DNA of 60,376 nt from contig JAWRJF010000105.1 of assembly GCA_040307645.1 (NCBI GenBank), positions 1 through 60,376 on the forward strand, written 5' to 3'. The notes under the pieces were generated by a model that did not search any database, was not told the origin of the DNA, and was given only the letters and a program-made list of their open reading frames with translations. Shown in pieces: positions 7,601 to 16,597 of the stretch. This DNA comes from JAVXAG01 sp040307645 (GTDB taxonomy: Bacteria; Bacillota; Clostridia; Peptostreptococcales; Anaerovoracaceae). Numbering within the stretch: position 1 is the first letter of the stretch; the number at the start of each line of letters is the position of its first letter. Made by a program: the position numbers and the translations under genes.

Positions 7601-9142
7601 TTATTTTTCCGGCTTCATAGTAGGGAATAATATAATATCCCTAATTGAAGGAGCATCTGTAATCAACATTATTACTCTATCAATACCTACACCTAAACCG
7701 CCTGTTGGAGGAAGGCCCACTTCTAGAGCATTAACAAAATCCATGTCCATTGGATGTGCTTCTTCATCCTCTCCTGAATCCAGCTGAGCCTGTTGAACCG
7801 TAAATCTTTCAAACTGATCGATTGGGTCATTTAACTCAGAGAATGCATTGGCAATTTCCCATCCGTTAATATATGCTTCAAATCTTCTAGTAATTCTTGG
7901 ATCTTCAGGATCTCTTTTCGATAGTGGTGAAATTTCAACAGGATGTCCTGTAACGAAAACAGGTCCATCTAAATATCCCGGAACATCTTCGCAATAGTCT
8001 TCGAACATCTCTGCAATAATCTTCCCTCTTGTCCATTTATTTACGTCTTCAGGATCCATTCCATAGCCTATTGCCGCTGTTCTAGCGTCTTCATCAGTTG
8101 AAATCTTTCCAAAGTCAACACCGGTTATCTCCTTAACTGCATCTGCCATATCAAGACGTCTCCAAGGAGGAGTTACATCGAACTCTTTACCCTGATACTT
8201 TATAATAGGTGTTCCATTAACTTCCATTGCAGCTTTATATACAAGCTGTTCAGTAACCTCCATAACATCATCCATATCGCCATAAGCCATATAGCATTCC
8301 ATTGAAGTAAACTCAGGATTATGATTTCTATCCATTCCTTCGTTTCTAAACATCTTGCCCATTTCGTATACTCTGTCAAGACCACCTACAATTAGTCTCT
8401 TTAAATATAATTCATTAGATATACGAAGCTTCATATCTAAATCTAATGTATTGTGATGTGTGCAGAATGGTCTTGCATTAGCGCCACCTGCAATTGTTGT
8501 TAATATAGGAGTATCTACTTCTAAATAACCATAATCTTCTTCTAAAACTCTCTTTATTTCATGAATAATTCTTGATCTTTTTATGAACATTTCCTTTACT
8601 TCAGGATTCATAATTAAATCAACATATCTTTGACGATATCTAATATCCTGGTCTTTTAATCCATGGAATTTATTAGGGAGTACTTGCAAGGATTTAGATA
8701 GTAAAACTAGTTTTTGAACTTTTATAGAAATTTCTCCATGTTTTGTTTTAAAAATAGTACCTTCAACTCCAATGATATCTCCTATATCATAAGTTTTAAA
8801 TAATTCATATTCCTCTGGAGTGATAGCATCTTGTCTAACGTAACACTGGATTCTTCCTTGTTTATCCTGAATATCAATAAAAGAAGCTTTTCCCATATGT
8901 CTGAATGCCATCATTCGTCCAGCACATGAAACTTCCTGATCTTCCATAGCATCAAAATTGTCTTTAATGTCTATAGAATGAGCAGTTACATTCCATTTTT
9001 CCTGTACAAAAGGATTTCTTCCCATTTCCTGTAACTTCTTTAATTTTTCTCTTCTGATCAATCTCTGCTCGTTGAGTTTTTCTTCAGAGAGCTCTTCCTC
9101 AACTTCAGGATTAATGTTCTTATTTTCCTGTTGTGTACTCAT
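7601..9142 (-). CDS. lysS: Lysyl-tRNA synthetase, class II
   Basis: Charges tRNA-Lys. At 513 residues it is full length. A charged N-terminal extension leads into the OB-fold anticodon domain (about 60-160), then the class II catalytic core with motif 2 (MFRNEGMDRNHNPEFTSMEC) and motif 3 (GVGIDRVIMLITDAPSIRD). AAGGAT lies upstream of the ATG at a suitable distance. greA ends only 12 bases upstream, so greA-lysS form one operon, an arrangement common in Firmicutes. Confidence 0.97.
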   Translation of the reverse strand: MSTQQENKNINPEVEEELSEEKLNEQRLIRREKLKKLQEMGRNPFVQEKWNVTAHSIDIKDNFDAMEDQEVSCAGRMMAFRHMGKASFIDIQDKQGRIQCYVRQDAITPEEYELFKTYDIGDIIGVEGTIFKTKHGEISIKVQKLVLLSKSLQVLPNKFHGLKDQDIRYRQRYVDLIMNPEVKEMFIKRSRIIHEIKRVLEEDYGYLEVDTPILTTIAGGANARPFCTHHNTLDLDMKLRISNELYLKRLIVGGLDRVYEMGKMFRNEGMDRNHNPEFTSMECYMAYGDMDDVMEVTEQLVYKAAMEVNGTPIIKYQGKEFDVTPPWRRLDMADAVKEITGVDFGKISTDEDARTAAIGYGMDPEDVNKWTRGKIIAEMFEDYCEDVPGYLDGPVFVTGHPVEISPLSKRDPEDPRITRRFEAYINGWEIANAFSELNDPIDQFERFTVQQAQLDSGEDEEAHPMDMDFVNALEVGLPPTGGLGVGIDRVIMLITDAPSIRDIILFPTMKPEK

Positions 9143-9154
9143 TATATACCATCC

Positions 9155-9628
9155 TTATTTGTTTATTTCAATTACTTCATAGTTAAGTGTTCCATCAGGA
9201 ACCTGAACTTCAATTTTATCTCCCACTTTTTTACCAAGTAAGTTTTGCCCAACTAAAGATTCATTTGAGATTTTCCCTGCAAAAGGGTCAGCCTCAGTTG
9301 AACCTACTATTATAAACTCCATTATGTCCTCAGAATCAAGGTCTTTTACTTTAACCTTAAGACCTACGTTAACCTGATCATTAGTTATTTCATCTTCATT
9401 AATGATTTTGGCTTTTCTAATCATATTCTCAAGTTTATGGATTCTTTCTTCAAGTTCTGCCTGTTCGTTTTTTGCTGAATCGTATTCGGAGTTTTCGGAA
9501 AGGTCACCATAAGAAATTGCTTCTTTTAATCTCTCTGATACTTCCTTTCTTCTTACAGAAACTAACATATCGTGTTCTGCAACTATTTTTTCATAACCTT
9601 CTTGGGTTAATAATATATCCTCTGACAT
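9155..9628 (-). CDS. greA: Transcription elongation factor GreA
   Basis: GreA enters the RNA polymerase secondary channel and stimulates cleavage of backtracked transcripts. The 157-residue product has the N-terminal coiled-coil (about 1-75), with the acidic tip in the segment YGDLSENSEYDSAK, and the C-terminal FKBP-like domain (about 80-157). AAAGGAGAAAG precedes the ATG. It heads the greA-lysS operon behind a consensus promoter. Confidence 0.97.
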   Translation of the reverse strand: MSEDILLTQEGYEKIVAEHDMLVSVRRKEVSERLKEAISYGDLSENSEYDSAKNEQAELEERIHKLENMIRKAKIINEDEITNDQVNVGLKVKVKDLDSEDIMEFIIVGSTEADPFAGKISNESLVGQNLLGKKVGDKIEVQVPDGTLNYEVIEINK

Positions 9629-9662
9629 AGAACTTTCTCCTTTCGACCTGTCATGAAGCAGT

Positions 9663-9691
9663 ATTATACTTCAAAAATGCCTATTTGTCAA
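9663..9691 (-). promoter_or_regulatory. Consensus promoter of greA-lysS
   Basis: Minus strand TTGACA (9691-9686), 17-base spacer, TATAAT (9668-9663): exact match to the housekeeping consensus. It starts immediately after the stop codon of the upstream racemase-like gene. Confidence 0.85.
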
Positions 9692-9704
9692 TGTTTTCGC
9701 AATA

Positions 9705-10796
9705 TTATACAAATACAATTTGTACGTTCTTGCAATTTGTAACATAAACTACAGATGCATAATTAATTCCAAAGGATATTATATCCCCAACCTTAATATC
9801 TCTTTCTGCATCTTCAATGTCTAAAATCGTATGGTCGCTAGAAGCTCCTATAATCTCAACTCCCTTATCCTGAGGGAAAATCTCATCTATGCTACCATAA
9901 TCAACCTTGCCTATACCGATTAACGCTCTTCTTCTGATCCCTCTGTCCACATACTCCGGTGTGTGCCCAAAAGCATCTATTGAAATTTTTCCTACAGGGT
10001 GTGAAGGTTTATCCTTAACCTCAATTACCTCTGCCTTAAGAGTATATACATCCTGTTTCATAAAGCTTAAATCATATCCATAGAATACATCTAAATCCCT
10101 AGCAAGCAGGATACCTTCTCCCACTCTTAGCAAATTAATTCTTTCGGGCATATCACCATTAAATATTCTAGGAAGGCTTGTTGTTGCTCCTCCAGATATA
10201 TACTCTAATTTTCTACCTATTTTATCTTCGATTCGCTCTGCTATAGCAACAAGTTCATCTAATTTATCAGCTGTTGCCTCAACAGAACCATAACAACCAA
10301 GATTTGTTCCTATTCCTGCAAGTTCTAGGTTGTGAAGTTGTTCCTCTACCATAACGGCAACTTCAACCATTTCATCTTTGTCCCAGAAACCTTCTCTTAG
10401 ATCACCAAGATCCGCCATAATAATTACTTTGTGTTTTTTCCCTTGCTTCTTAGCTTCTTCGTTTAGTGCCTTTAAAACTACTTCCTCACTATTAAGACTT
10501 ATATCTGTAAGTCTTATTACTTCTTCAAGTTCACTAAGCATAGGTACTCTAAGTAATAGCAATGGTAAATTAATTCCAAAATCTTTTGCATCTTGTAACT
10601 GCTCAAGCCTTGAAGATGCAATAATCTTAGCTCCACCGTCTGCAAACTGCTTAGCACATTCAGGGATGCCTGTTGTACCTTTAATTACTCCTGCAATGTC
10701 AATTCCATATTCTCCGCATCTTTTCACTATTTCAGAAACATTATGCTTTAAATGGGCCAAATTAATTTCTACTCTTGGGTATCCTTGATTTTTCAT
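9705..10796 (-). CDS. Orr/YhfX-like PLP racemase (second paralogue)
   Basis: A 363-residue fold-III PLP enzyme of the alanine-racemase N-terminal family. The PLP lysine is Lys39 in GVIKG, and it shares GDLREG, the T/N-L-x-CYG segment and the RRRALIGIGK segment with the Orr at 46.4-47.4 kb. The two are clearly paralogues of equal length. It is not a typical Alr: the Alr C-terminal layout is absent. It probably racemises an amino acid such as ornithine or a related basic amino acid; which one is unknown. GAAGGAGA precedes the ATG. It lies 34 bases after the tandem acyl-CoA synthetase gene, likely the same transcript. Confidence 0.8.
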   Translation of the reverse strand: MKNQGYPRVEINLAHLKHNVSEIVKRCGEYGIDIAGVIKGTTGIPECAKQFADGGAKIIASSRLEQLQDAKDFGINLPLLLLRVPMLSELEEVIRLTDISLNSEEVVLKALNEEAKKQGKKHKVIIMADLGDLREGFWDKDEMVEVAVMVEEQLHNLELAGIGTNLGCYGSVEATADKLDELVAIAERIEDKIGRKLEYISGGATTSLPRIFNGDMPERINLLRVGEGILLARDLDVFYGYDLSFMKQDVYTLKAEVIEVKDKPSHPVGKISIDAFGHTPEYVDRGIRRRALIGIGKVDYGSIDEIFPQDKGVEIIGASSDHTILDIEDAERDIKVGDIISFGINYASVVYVTNCKNVQIVFV

Positions 10797-10830
10797 TTTT
10801 CTTAATTCTCCTTCGACGTTTTGATGTTTA

Positions 10831-13800
10831 TTATTTTTTTTCCTTGTTGGAATCTACAAACCTTTTAATTTTTCTACCTGTTGTCTTCTCGAAGTCTTCA
10901 TTTCTGATTGCTAATTTCTTAATTCTCTTAAATAGTGGAAGGGTACTGTTAATCTGGTCGATTTCTTGCCATATTAGATTTTCTAAATCTTTTTCACTAT
11001 AGTCAGTACCTATAGCTTCAACTACTTCTTCCTTATCTATAGTTACAGTTGCCGCAATAGTTGTATCATTAGTACCACCTTGGCCTTCATCTCCCCAAAC
11101 CATGCTTTCTGCAATATATGGCGTTCTGCACAAATAATATTCAAGCTCTTCAGGGAATACATTCTTTCCATTTTTCGTTATTATGACATTTTTCTTTCGG
11201 CCTGTGATGTAAATATAGTTATCCTTATCAACATAGCCTAAATCTCCTGAATAAAACCATCCGTCTTTTAAAGCTTCGTTTGTTGCTTCTAAATTATTGT
11301 AATACCCCATCATGACATTGTCACCTTTTAGGCAAATCTCTCCAATGCCATTTTCATCTTTGTTTTCAATTTTGACTTCCATACCCGGAAGCAATTTCCC
11401 TACGGAGGCATTACGCATATCTTTTTCCACATCAGGATTTAATGCAGCCATAGGCGCACATTCCGTAAGTCCATATCCTTGAACAGCAATAATTCCAATG
11501 TCATTAAAGAATTGTAAAATTTCAGGATCAATCGCAGCCCCTCCAGAAATAAGTACTCGCAGTCTTCCTCCAAATACATTAAGAATATCCTTTACAAATG
11601 GCTTACTGATATCAAGTTTAATCTTTTTAGTTTTCCTATTTATCTTCAATAATGTTTCTACTTGTTTTTCTTTGCCCTGTTTCCTTATATTTTTCCATAT
11701 TTTTTTATATAGGTTTTCAATTAATACAGGTACCCCTAAAAGCATAGTAGGTCTAACTTCTTCTAAATTCTTTGTAATATATCTCAAGCCCTCACAATAT
11801 GCAATAGATGCACCCTTATAAAGAGGCATCAAAAATCCACATGTACATTCATAGGTATGATGTATAGGAAGCACTGAGAAGAAAATGTCCCATGGGTTTA
11901 CTTTTAGTATAGTTGGTGCAGCCATTAAATCATGGACTAGATTATCATTAGACAGCATTACATTCTTCGAAACTCCAGTAGTTCCGGAAGTGAATAACAA
12001 TACCGCCATATCGTCAGCAATTATCTGAGCATCTATAAACTGTCTATCTCCTTGACTGACTTGAGCTTTACCTTCTTCAATTAGCGCTGACCAGGATAGA
12101 ACATCTTTATCGTGTGACTTTTTATTGTAGTTTACCAAAACCTCTAGATTGGTTTTACCATTGTCACTCATTGTCTTAAACATAGTTTCATATTTATCAT
12201 CAAAAATAACACATGAAACATCTGCTTCTATTATTAGATGTTCTAATTCTTCGGCGTTTAATTCTTTATCTAAAGGAACTACAATGCCAACGCCTCCTAT
12301 AACTGCCAGATAACTAGATTCCCACTGATAGCATGTGTCACCAATAATTCCTATTCTCTTACCCTTAAGACCTCTGTTAATAAGCGCTGTTCCAAGTCCA
12401 TTTACATCGGCTAACGCCTCTTTATAGGTAATGTTTTTATATGGTTCATCATGACTAAACTTTTGTCTAAATGCAACATTATCGCCATATTCGGCAACGC
12501 TAGTTTCAAACATTTGTTTAATATCGGTAATCGGACGACTATCTCTGTATCTAATCAAAGGGTCTTTGCTTGTTTCGTAGCTTTTTGCTCTTTCTAAAGC
12601 CCTCTTCATCTCCATCTGTTTTATCTCTTCGTAAGTCATGTTTGCCTCCCTCATTAAAGGGGTTTGCTCTGTCTTTACTGCAAATCTCTTTATTTTTCCA
12701 GTAGTAGTTTTTTCGAACTCTGTAGACCTTATATTAATTCTTCTAACTCTCTTATAAGGTGTCATTTTTTCATTAGCCTTGTCTGTTACATCTTTAAAGA
12801 AATGATATATATCACTTTCACTCATTTTACCAAAGGACTCTTGAAGCAACTGATAATTAGGGTAGATAGTTGCCGTTACAATAGTGTTTCCAACCCTTTC
12901 ATCCTTAACGCCGTGTACCATTACTTCTTTTATATATTCATTTTCAAGTAAATAATATTCAACCTCTTCAGGGAAAATATTTTTACCGCCTTTAGTAACT
13001 ATAACATTTTTCTTTCTACCGGAAATATATAGGAACCCCTCTTCATCAAAATATCCATAATCCCCTGTATATAGCCATCCGTCCTTGAGAACTTCTGCTG
13101 TGGCTTTAGGGTCTTTATAATATCCTAACATCACAGATGGGCCTTTGCAAATAATTTCGCCGACTCCATTTTTATCTTTATCTACAATTTTCACCTCTGT
13201 TCCCGGCATTGGTTTGCCTACAGAAGCAGCCTTGCTATATCTATCTTGATTTACTGCAATAATAGGTGCATTCTCTGTCATTCCATAGCCTTGAATCATA
13301 GGGACACCCATTGCTTCAAAATCTTCTATAACTTTTGGGTCAATTGCAGCCCCACCTGCTATTAGAATTTCTATGTCATTTCCTAAAGTAGTATGAACTG
13401 GCTTAAACATTTTTTTCATCAACATTGGATTATTATAAAGCTTCATCTTTCTAGATAGGTCTATAGCTTTTCTTAACTTCTCCTCATTACCAAGAGATTT
13501 GGCCTGTTTCCAAAGATTTTTATACATCTTCTCGAATATTAAAGGAACACCTAGCATTATCTCTGCATCAACTTCTACTAAGTTCTTTTGAATGTATTTT
13601 ATTCCTTCACAAATTGCAATACATAATCCCTGATAATAGCAAGTCATAATATGGCAAGTCATTTCATAGGCGTGATGCATAGGTAAAACCGAAAGACCTA
13701 CTCCACCTTCCTTAGGCTGAACAAGTTTTGACATATTATATACGTTTTGGGAAATATTATTATGTGATAGCATAACTCCTTTTGCCAAACCCGTTGTTCC

Positions 13801-14388
13801 TGATGTAAACATTAAAGTTGACATTTCGTTAGGATCTATATCTGAATTCACATAATCCCTTATGCCTTCTTTTATTAATTTTTTTCCTTCTGAAATTAGC
13901 TTTGGAATAGATAAGTATCCTTCCTGGTGATCCTCTTCTGCCATTGAAATCAAATACTCTACATTGTGCTGTCCCTCAACTAGTTTTTTTATATTCTTTT
14001 CTGCACTTTTAGAGAATACTACTCCACTTACCTCTGCTCTATTAATTAAGTTTACTACTTCTTCTGGAGGAAGATTTTTATCTAGAGGTACGATCACCCC
14101 AACTCCACATACAGTAGCAAAATATGTTAATAACCAATAATAGCTGTTTTCCCCAATTACAGCGATTTTCTTTCCTTTAAGGCCCAAGTCTACTAATCTA
14201 GTCCCCAAAGCGTCCATTTCTTCTCTGACTTGTCCAAAAGTTATATCTTCAAAATCTCCACCAGGTCTATATTTCACTTTATAGGCAGGCCGATCTTTAT
14301 ATAGTTCAGAACTGGTTATAATTAAATCCTTTAAATCTCGTACTTTTCTTACTGGATAGTACACTCCATCATATTTCTGTTTATTCAT
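10831..14388 (-). CDS. Tandem double acyl-CoA synthetase (two AMP-binding modules)
   Basis: A 1185-residue protein holding two complete ANL-family adenylating modules head to tail, joined by a charged linker (about 572-625). Module 1: A3 loop TSGTTGLAKG at 195-204, GYGMTE at 368-372, YTGDYGYFD near 440-448, hinge GRKKNVI near 457, and catalytic A10 Lys565 in TTTGKIKRF. Module 2: A3 SGTTGVSKN at 801-809, where the usual glycine after the lysine is asparagine; GYGLTE; YSGDLGYVD; A10 lysine at about 1173 in TTGRKIKRF. Both look active and resemble long-chain fatty-acid CoA ligases. No carrier or acyltransferase domain is seen. The substrate is unknown. A purine-rich AAGAAGATGG precedes the ATG. 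Confidence 0.85.
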   Translation of the reverse strand: MNKQKYDGVYYPVRKVRDLKDLIITSSELYKDRPAYKVKYRPGGDFEDITFGQVREEMDALGTRLVDLGLKGKKIAVIGENSYYWLLTYFATVCGVGVIVPLDKNLPPEEVVNLINRAEVSGVVFSKSAEKNIKKLVEGQHNVEYLISMAEEDHQEGYLSIPKLISEGKKLIKEGIRDYVNSDIDPNEMSTLMFTSGTTGLAKGVMLSHNNISQNVYNMSKLVQPKEGGVGLSVLPMHHAYEMTCHIMTCYYQGLCIAICEGIKYIQKNLVEVDAEIMLGVPLIFEKMYKNLWKQAKSLGNEEKLRKAIDLSRKMKLYNNPMLMKKMFKPVHTTLGNDIEILIAGGAAIDPKVIEDFEAMGVPMIQGYGMTENAPIIAVNQDRYSKAASVGKPMPGTEVKIVDKDKNGVGEIICKGPSVMLGYYKDPKATAEVLKDGWLYTGDYGYFDEEGFLYISGRKKNVIVTKGGKNIFPEEVEYYLLENEYIKEVMVHGVKDERVGNTIVTATIYPNYQLLQESFGKMSESDIYHFFKDVTDKANEKMTPYKRVRRINIRSTEFEKTTTGKIKRFAVKTEQTPLMREANMTYEEIKQMEMKRALERAKSYETSKDPLIRYRDSRPITDIKQMFETSVAEYGDNVAFRQKFSHDEPYKNITYKEALADVNGLGTALINRGLKGKRIGIIGDTCYQWESSYLAVIGGVGIVVPLDKELNAEELEHLIIEADVSCVIFDDKYETMFKTMSDNGKTNLEVLVNYNKKSHDKDVLSWSALIEEGKAQVSQGDRQFIDAQIIADDMAVLLFTSGTTGVSKNVMLSNDNLVHDLMAAPTILKVNPWDIFFSVLPIHHTYECTCGFLMPLYKGASIAYCEGLRYITKNLEEVRPTMLLGVPVLIENLYKKIWKNIRKQGKEKQVETLLKINRKTKKIKLDISKPFVKDILNVFGGRLRVLISGGAAIDPEILQFFNDIGIIAVQGYGLTECAPMAALNPDVEKDMRNASVGKLLPGMEVKIENKDENGIGEICLKGDNVMMGYYNNLEATNEALKDGWFYSGDLGYVDKDNYIYITGRKKNVIITKNGKNVFPEELEYYLCRTPYIAESMVWGDEGQGGTNDTTIAATVTIDKEEVVEAIGTDYSEKDLENLIWQEIDQINSTLPLFKRIKKLAIRNEDFEKTTGRKIKRFVDSNKEKK

Positions 14389-14428
14389 AATCCATCTTCT
14401 TTCCCTTATTTGATTACATTAATATAAC

Positions 14429-14457
14429 ATTTTATCATTTTTTATGGGTTTTATCAA
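14429..14457 (-). promoter_or_regulatory. Promoter of the tandem acyl-CoA synthetase gene
   Basis: Minus strand TTGATA (14457-14452), 17 bases, TAAAAT (14434-14429), about 40 bases before the start codon. Confidence 0.5.
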
Positions 14458-14570
14458 TACTTTGAACATTATCCGGATTACTCTTTAATTTTATCAAATA
14501 CTAAAGATAAATTCTTTGTCAAATTTTTGTTATATAGTAAAATCTTTTGGAAATAAGGCCATTTCAAACA

Positions 14571-14602
14571 AAAAATTCATACAACAGTGTATGAATTTTT
14601 TT
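14571..14602 (-). terminator. Terminator of deoD
   Basis: AAAAATTCATACA, loop ACAG, TGTATGAATTTTTTT: a perfect stem of 12 or more pairs just past the deoD stop, with T runs on the minus strand. Confidence 0.8.
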
Positions 14603-14613
14603 GTTTTGAATTT

Positions 14614-15321
14614 CTATGCAATTTCTAATGCAATCTCCATCATTTTCGTAAATGTAAGTTGGCGTTCTTCTGCAGTGCACTCTTCTCCAGTGAAAGGGCA
14701 GTCAGAGATTGTACAAATACATAATGCATTTTTTCCTGCTCTCGCTGCGTTCATATAAAGGGCTGCTGCCTCCATTTCCACTGCTAAAACACCCATCTTT
14801 TGCCACTTAATTAAACTTTGGGAATCATCATAAAAAGTATCTGATGAATATATATTTCCAACTACTGGTTCAATCCCTAGCGTTTCTGCTGCAGAAACAG
14901 CTTTTTGTATAAGTTTAAACGATCCTATTGGCGCAAAGGTTCCCGGTAAATCAAACTGTTTTGAGTAATTTGAATTAGTACATGCACCTGCACCAATAAC
15001 TATATCTCTAAGTTTAAGATTTCCATTTATTGCACCTGCAGAACCTACTCTTATTATATTTTTCACATCATAGAAATTAAATAGTTCATAAGAATAAATC
15101 CCTATTGAAGGCATTCCCATGCCTGATGCCATAACGGAAACCTTCTTCCCTTTATAAAAACCTGTATAACCATGAATACCTCTTACATTGTTTACAAGTT
15201 TTGCATCTTCTAAATAAGTCTCTGCAATAAATTTAGCTCTAAGGGGGTCTCCCGGCATTAAAACTGTTTCAGCAAAATCTTCTTTATTTGCACTAATATG
15301 CGGTGTTGGTATATTTGACAT
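14614..15321 (-). CDS. deoD: Purine-nucleoside phosphorylase, DeoD type
   Basis: Cytoplasmic phosphorolysis of purine (deoxy)nucleosides to free base and (deoxy)ribose 1-phosphate. The 235-residue product is the size of hexameric DeoD enzymes. It starts with the typical TPHISA segment, has GMGMPSIGIYS and RVGSAGAI for phosphate and ribose binding, and AVEMEAAALY for the nucleoside. GAGGAGAG precedes the ATG. Monocistronic, with its own promoter divergent from ansA and a strong terminator. It fits functionally with the purine permease and phosphoribosyltransferase further right. Confidence 0.96.
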   Translation of the reverse strand: MSNIPTPHISANKEDFAETVLMPGDPLRAKFIAETYLEDAKLVNNVRGIHGYTGFYKGKKVSVMASGMGMPSIGIYSYELFNFYDVKNIIRVGSAGAINGNLKLRDIVIGAGACTNSNYSKQFDLPGTFAPIGSFKLIQKAVSAAETLGIEPVVGNIYSSDTFYDDSQSLIKWQKMGVLAVEMEAAALYMNAARAGKNALCICTISDCPFTGEECTAEERQLTFTKMMEIALEIA

Positions 15322-15354
15322 TTCTACTCTCCTCTTCTATTTTCTATTACCACT

Positions 15355-15384
15355 ATATTAACCATAAAAATAGTTTTTTGTCAA
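15355..15384 (-). promoter_or_regulatory. Promoter of deoD
   Basis: Minus strand -35 TTGACA (15384-15379), 18-base spacer, -10 TAATAT (15360-15355). It lies back to back with the ansA promoter. Confidence 0.6.
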
Positions 15385-15391
15385 AGGCTTA

Positions 15392-15400
15392 TGGTATAAT
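15392..15400 (+). promoter_or_regulatory. Extended -10 promoter of ansA
   Basis: TGGTATAAT: a TG one base ahead of a perfect TATAAT hexamer, with no good -35 box. It is about 30 bases before the ansA start codon. Confidence 0.6.
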
Positions 15401-15430
15401 AATAAAAACTTAAAAAAGAAGGGAGTAATA

Positions 15431-16447
15431 ATGAAAAAAAGAATTTGCATTTTATATACAGGCGGAACTATTGGAATGGTACTAACCGAAAACGGGTACT
15501 CTCCAAAGGAAGGTTATTTTAGCGAGGCTCTAAATAAAATACCAGACTTAAATGCACAGATAATGCCAAGTTGGGATGTTATTGAATTTTCCCCTCTTTT
15601 AGATTCATCTAACATTGCTTTGGACCAATGGACACAAATTGGCAGATCCATAAAAGAAAAATACAATGATTATGACGGCTTTGTTGTATTACACGGAACT
15701 GATACTATGGCGTACACTGCTTCAGCTCTTTCTTTTATGTTGGAAAATCTAGGAAAACCTGTTATACTAACCGGCTCACAAATTCCCTTATGCGAAATCC
15801 GAAGCGATGCTAGAGATAATTTAATTACTTCGATGTTAATAGCTGCTGAAGGTAAAGTAAAAGAAGTGTGTCTTTATTTTGGGAACAATCTTTTAAGAGG
15901 TAATCGGTCTACTAAAATCTCAGCCGACGGTCTTATTGCCTTTGACTCCCCAAACTTTCCTCATTTAGCTGAGGCAGGTATCAATATAAAGTACAATGAA
16001 AACCTTCTTTTTATGCCTGATAATAAAAAACCTTTTTATTTAAGAGAATTCCAACAAATTTCAATTGGCGTTTTAAAGATTTTCCCCGGAATACAATTTA
16101 ATCTTTTTGAATCTATAATGACAGAACAGTTAAACGGTATTGTCCTCGAAACCTTTGGAGCAGGTAACATACCTAGCTACGATAATGCTCTCCTTCCGAT
16201 TATCAAGAAGGCTTTTGATCATGGCGCAATAATCTGCGTCTGCTCTCAGTGTCAGCAAGGAACCGTAAAGTTAGGCACCTACGAAACCAGTTCTGCCCTA
16301 ACCAATGCAGGCGCTGTCAGTGGCGCTGATATGACTACAGAAGCGGCAGTAGCAAAACTATATTATTTATTTAGTCAAGGCTATAGTAAAAATAAGATTA
16401 CAAAATTAATGGAAACAAATCTTCGCGGAGAATTATCTCCACAGTAA
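15431..16447 (+). CDS. ansA: L-asparaginase, type I
   Basis: Hydrolyses L-asparagine to aspartate and ammonia. The 338-residue protein has the two asparaginase signatures: TGGTIGM at residues 10-16, with the nucleophilic threonine, and LHGTDTMAYTASALS near 90, with the second threonine and aspartate. There is no signal peptide, so the cytoplasmic type I form is favoured. AAGGGAG precedes the ATG. It stands alone between its own promoter and a strong hairpin. The product feeds aspartate and ammonia into amino-acid fermentation. Confidence 0.93.
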   Translation: MKKRICILYTGGTIGMVLTENGYSPKEGYFSEALNKIPDLNAQIMPSWDVIEFSPLLDSSNIALDQWTQIGRSIKEKYNDYDGFVVLHGTDTMAYTASALSFMLENLGKPVILTGSQIPLCEIRSDARDNLITSMLIAAEGKVKEVCLYFGNNLLRGNRSTKISADGLIAFDSPNFPHLAEAGINIKYNENLLFMPDNKKPFYLREFQQISIGVLKIFPGIQFNLFESIMTEQLNGIVLETFGAGNIPSYDNALLPIIKKAFDHGAIICVCSQCQQGTVKLGTYETSSALTNAGAVSGADMTTEAAVAKLYYLFSQGYSKNKITKLMETNLRGELSPQ

Positions 16448-16473
16448 AAGGGAGGCATTAAGCCTCCCTTTTA
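16446..16473. terminator. Bidirectional terminator between ansA and tRNA-Thr
   Basis: AAAAGGGAGGC, loop ATTA, GCCTCCCTTTT. The stem is near perfect and has A and T flanks on both sides, so it can end ansA on the plus strand and the tRNA transcript on the minus strand. Confidence 0.85.
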
Positions 16474-16476
16474 CTA

Positions 16477-16552
16477 TGGAGCTCCCGGCCGGGATCGAAC
16501 CGGCGACCTGCGCGTTACGAATGCGCTGCTCTGCCTACTGAGCCACGGAAGC
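16477..16552 (-). tRNA. tRNA-Thr (anticodon CGT)
   Basis: The minus strand folds into a cloverleaf of 76 bases with encoded CCA. The acceptor GCTTCCG/CGGGAGC pairs fully with one G-T pair; the D arm is GCTC/GAGC; the T arm is GCCGG-TTCGATC-CCGGC. The anticodon loop TTCGTAA gives CGT, reading ACG (threonine). Oddity: the bottom pair of the anticodon stem (31:39) is an A-C mismatch. It lies 45 bases after addB on the same strand. Confidence 0.93.
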
Positions 16553-16554
16553 AT

Positions 16555-16583
16555 AAATGACATAAAAACAATTCATGCCATTT
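16555..16583 (-). other. Hairpin between addB and tRNA-Thr
   Basis: AAATGGCAT and ATGTCATTT (minus strand) form nine pairs with one G-U and an 11-base loop, directly ahead of the tRNA 5' end. It has no T run, so it is not a standard terminator. Confidence 0.4.
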
Positions 16584-16597
16584 AGTATATTTATTTT

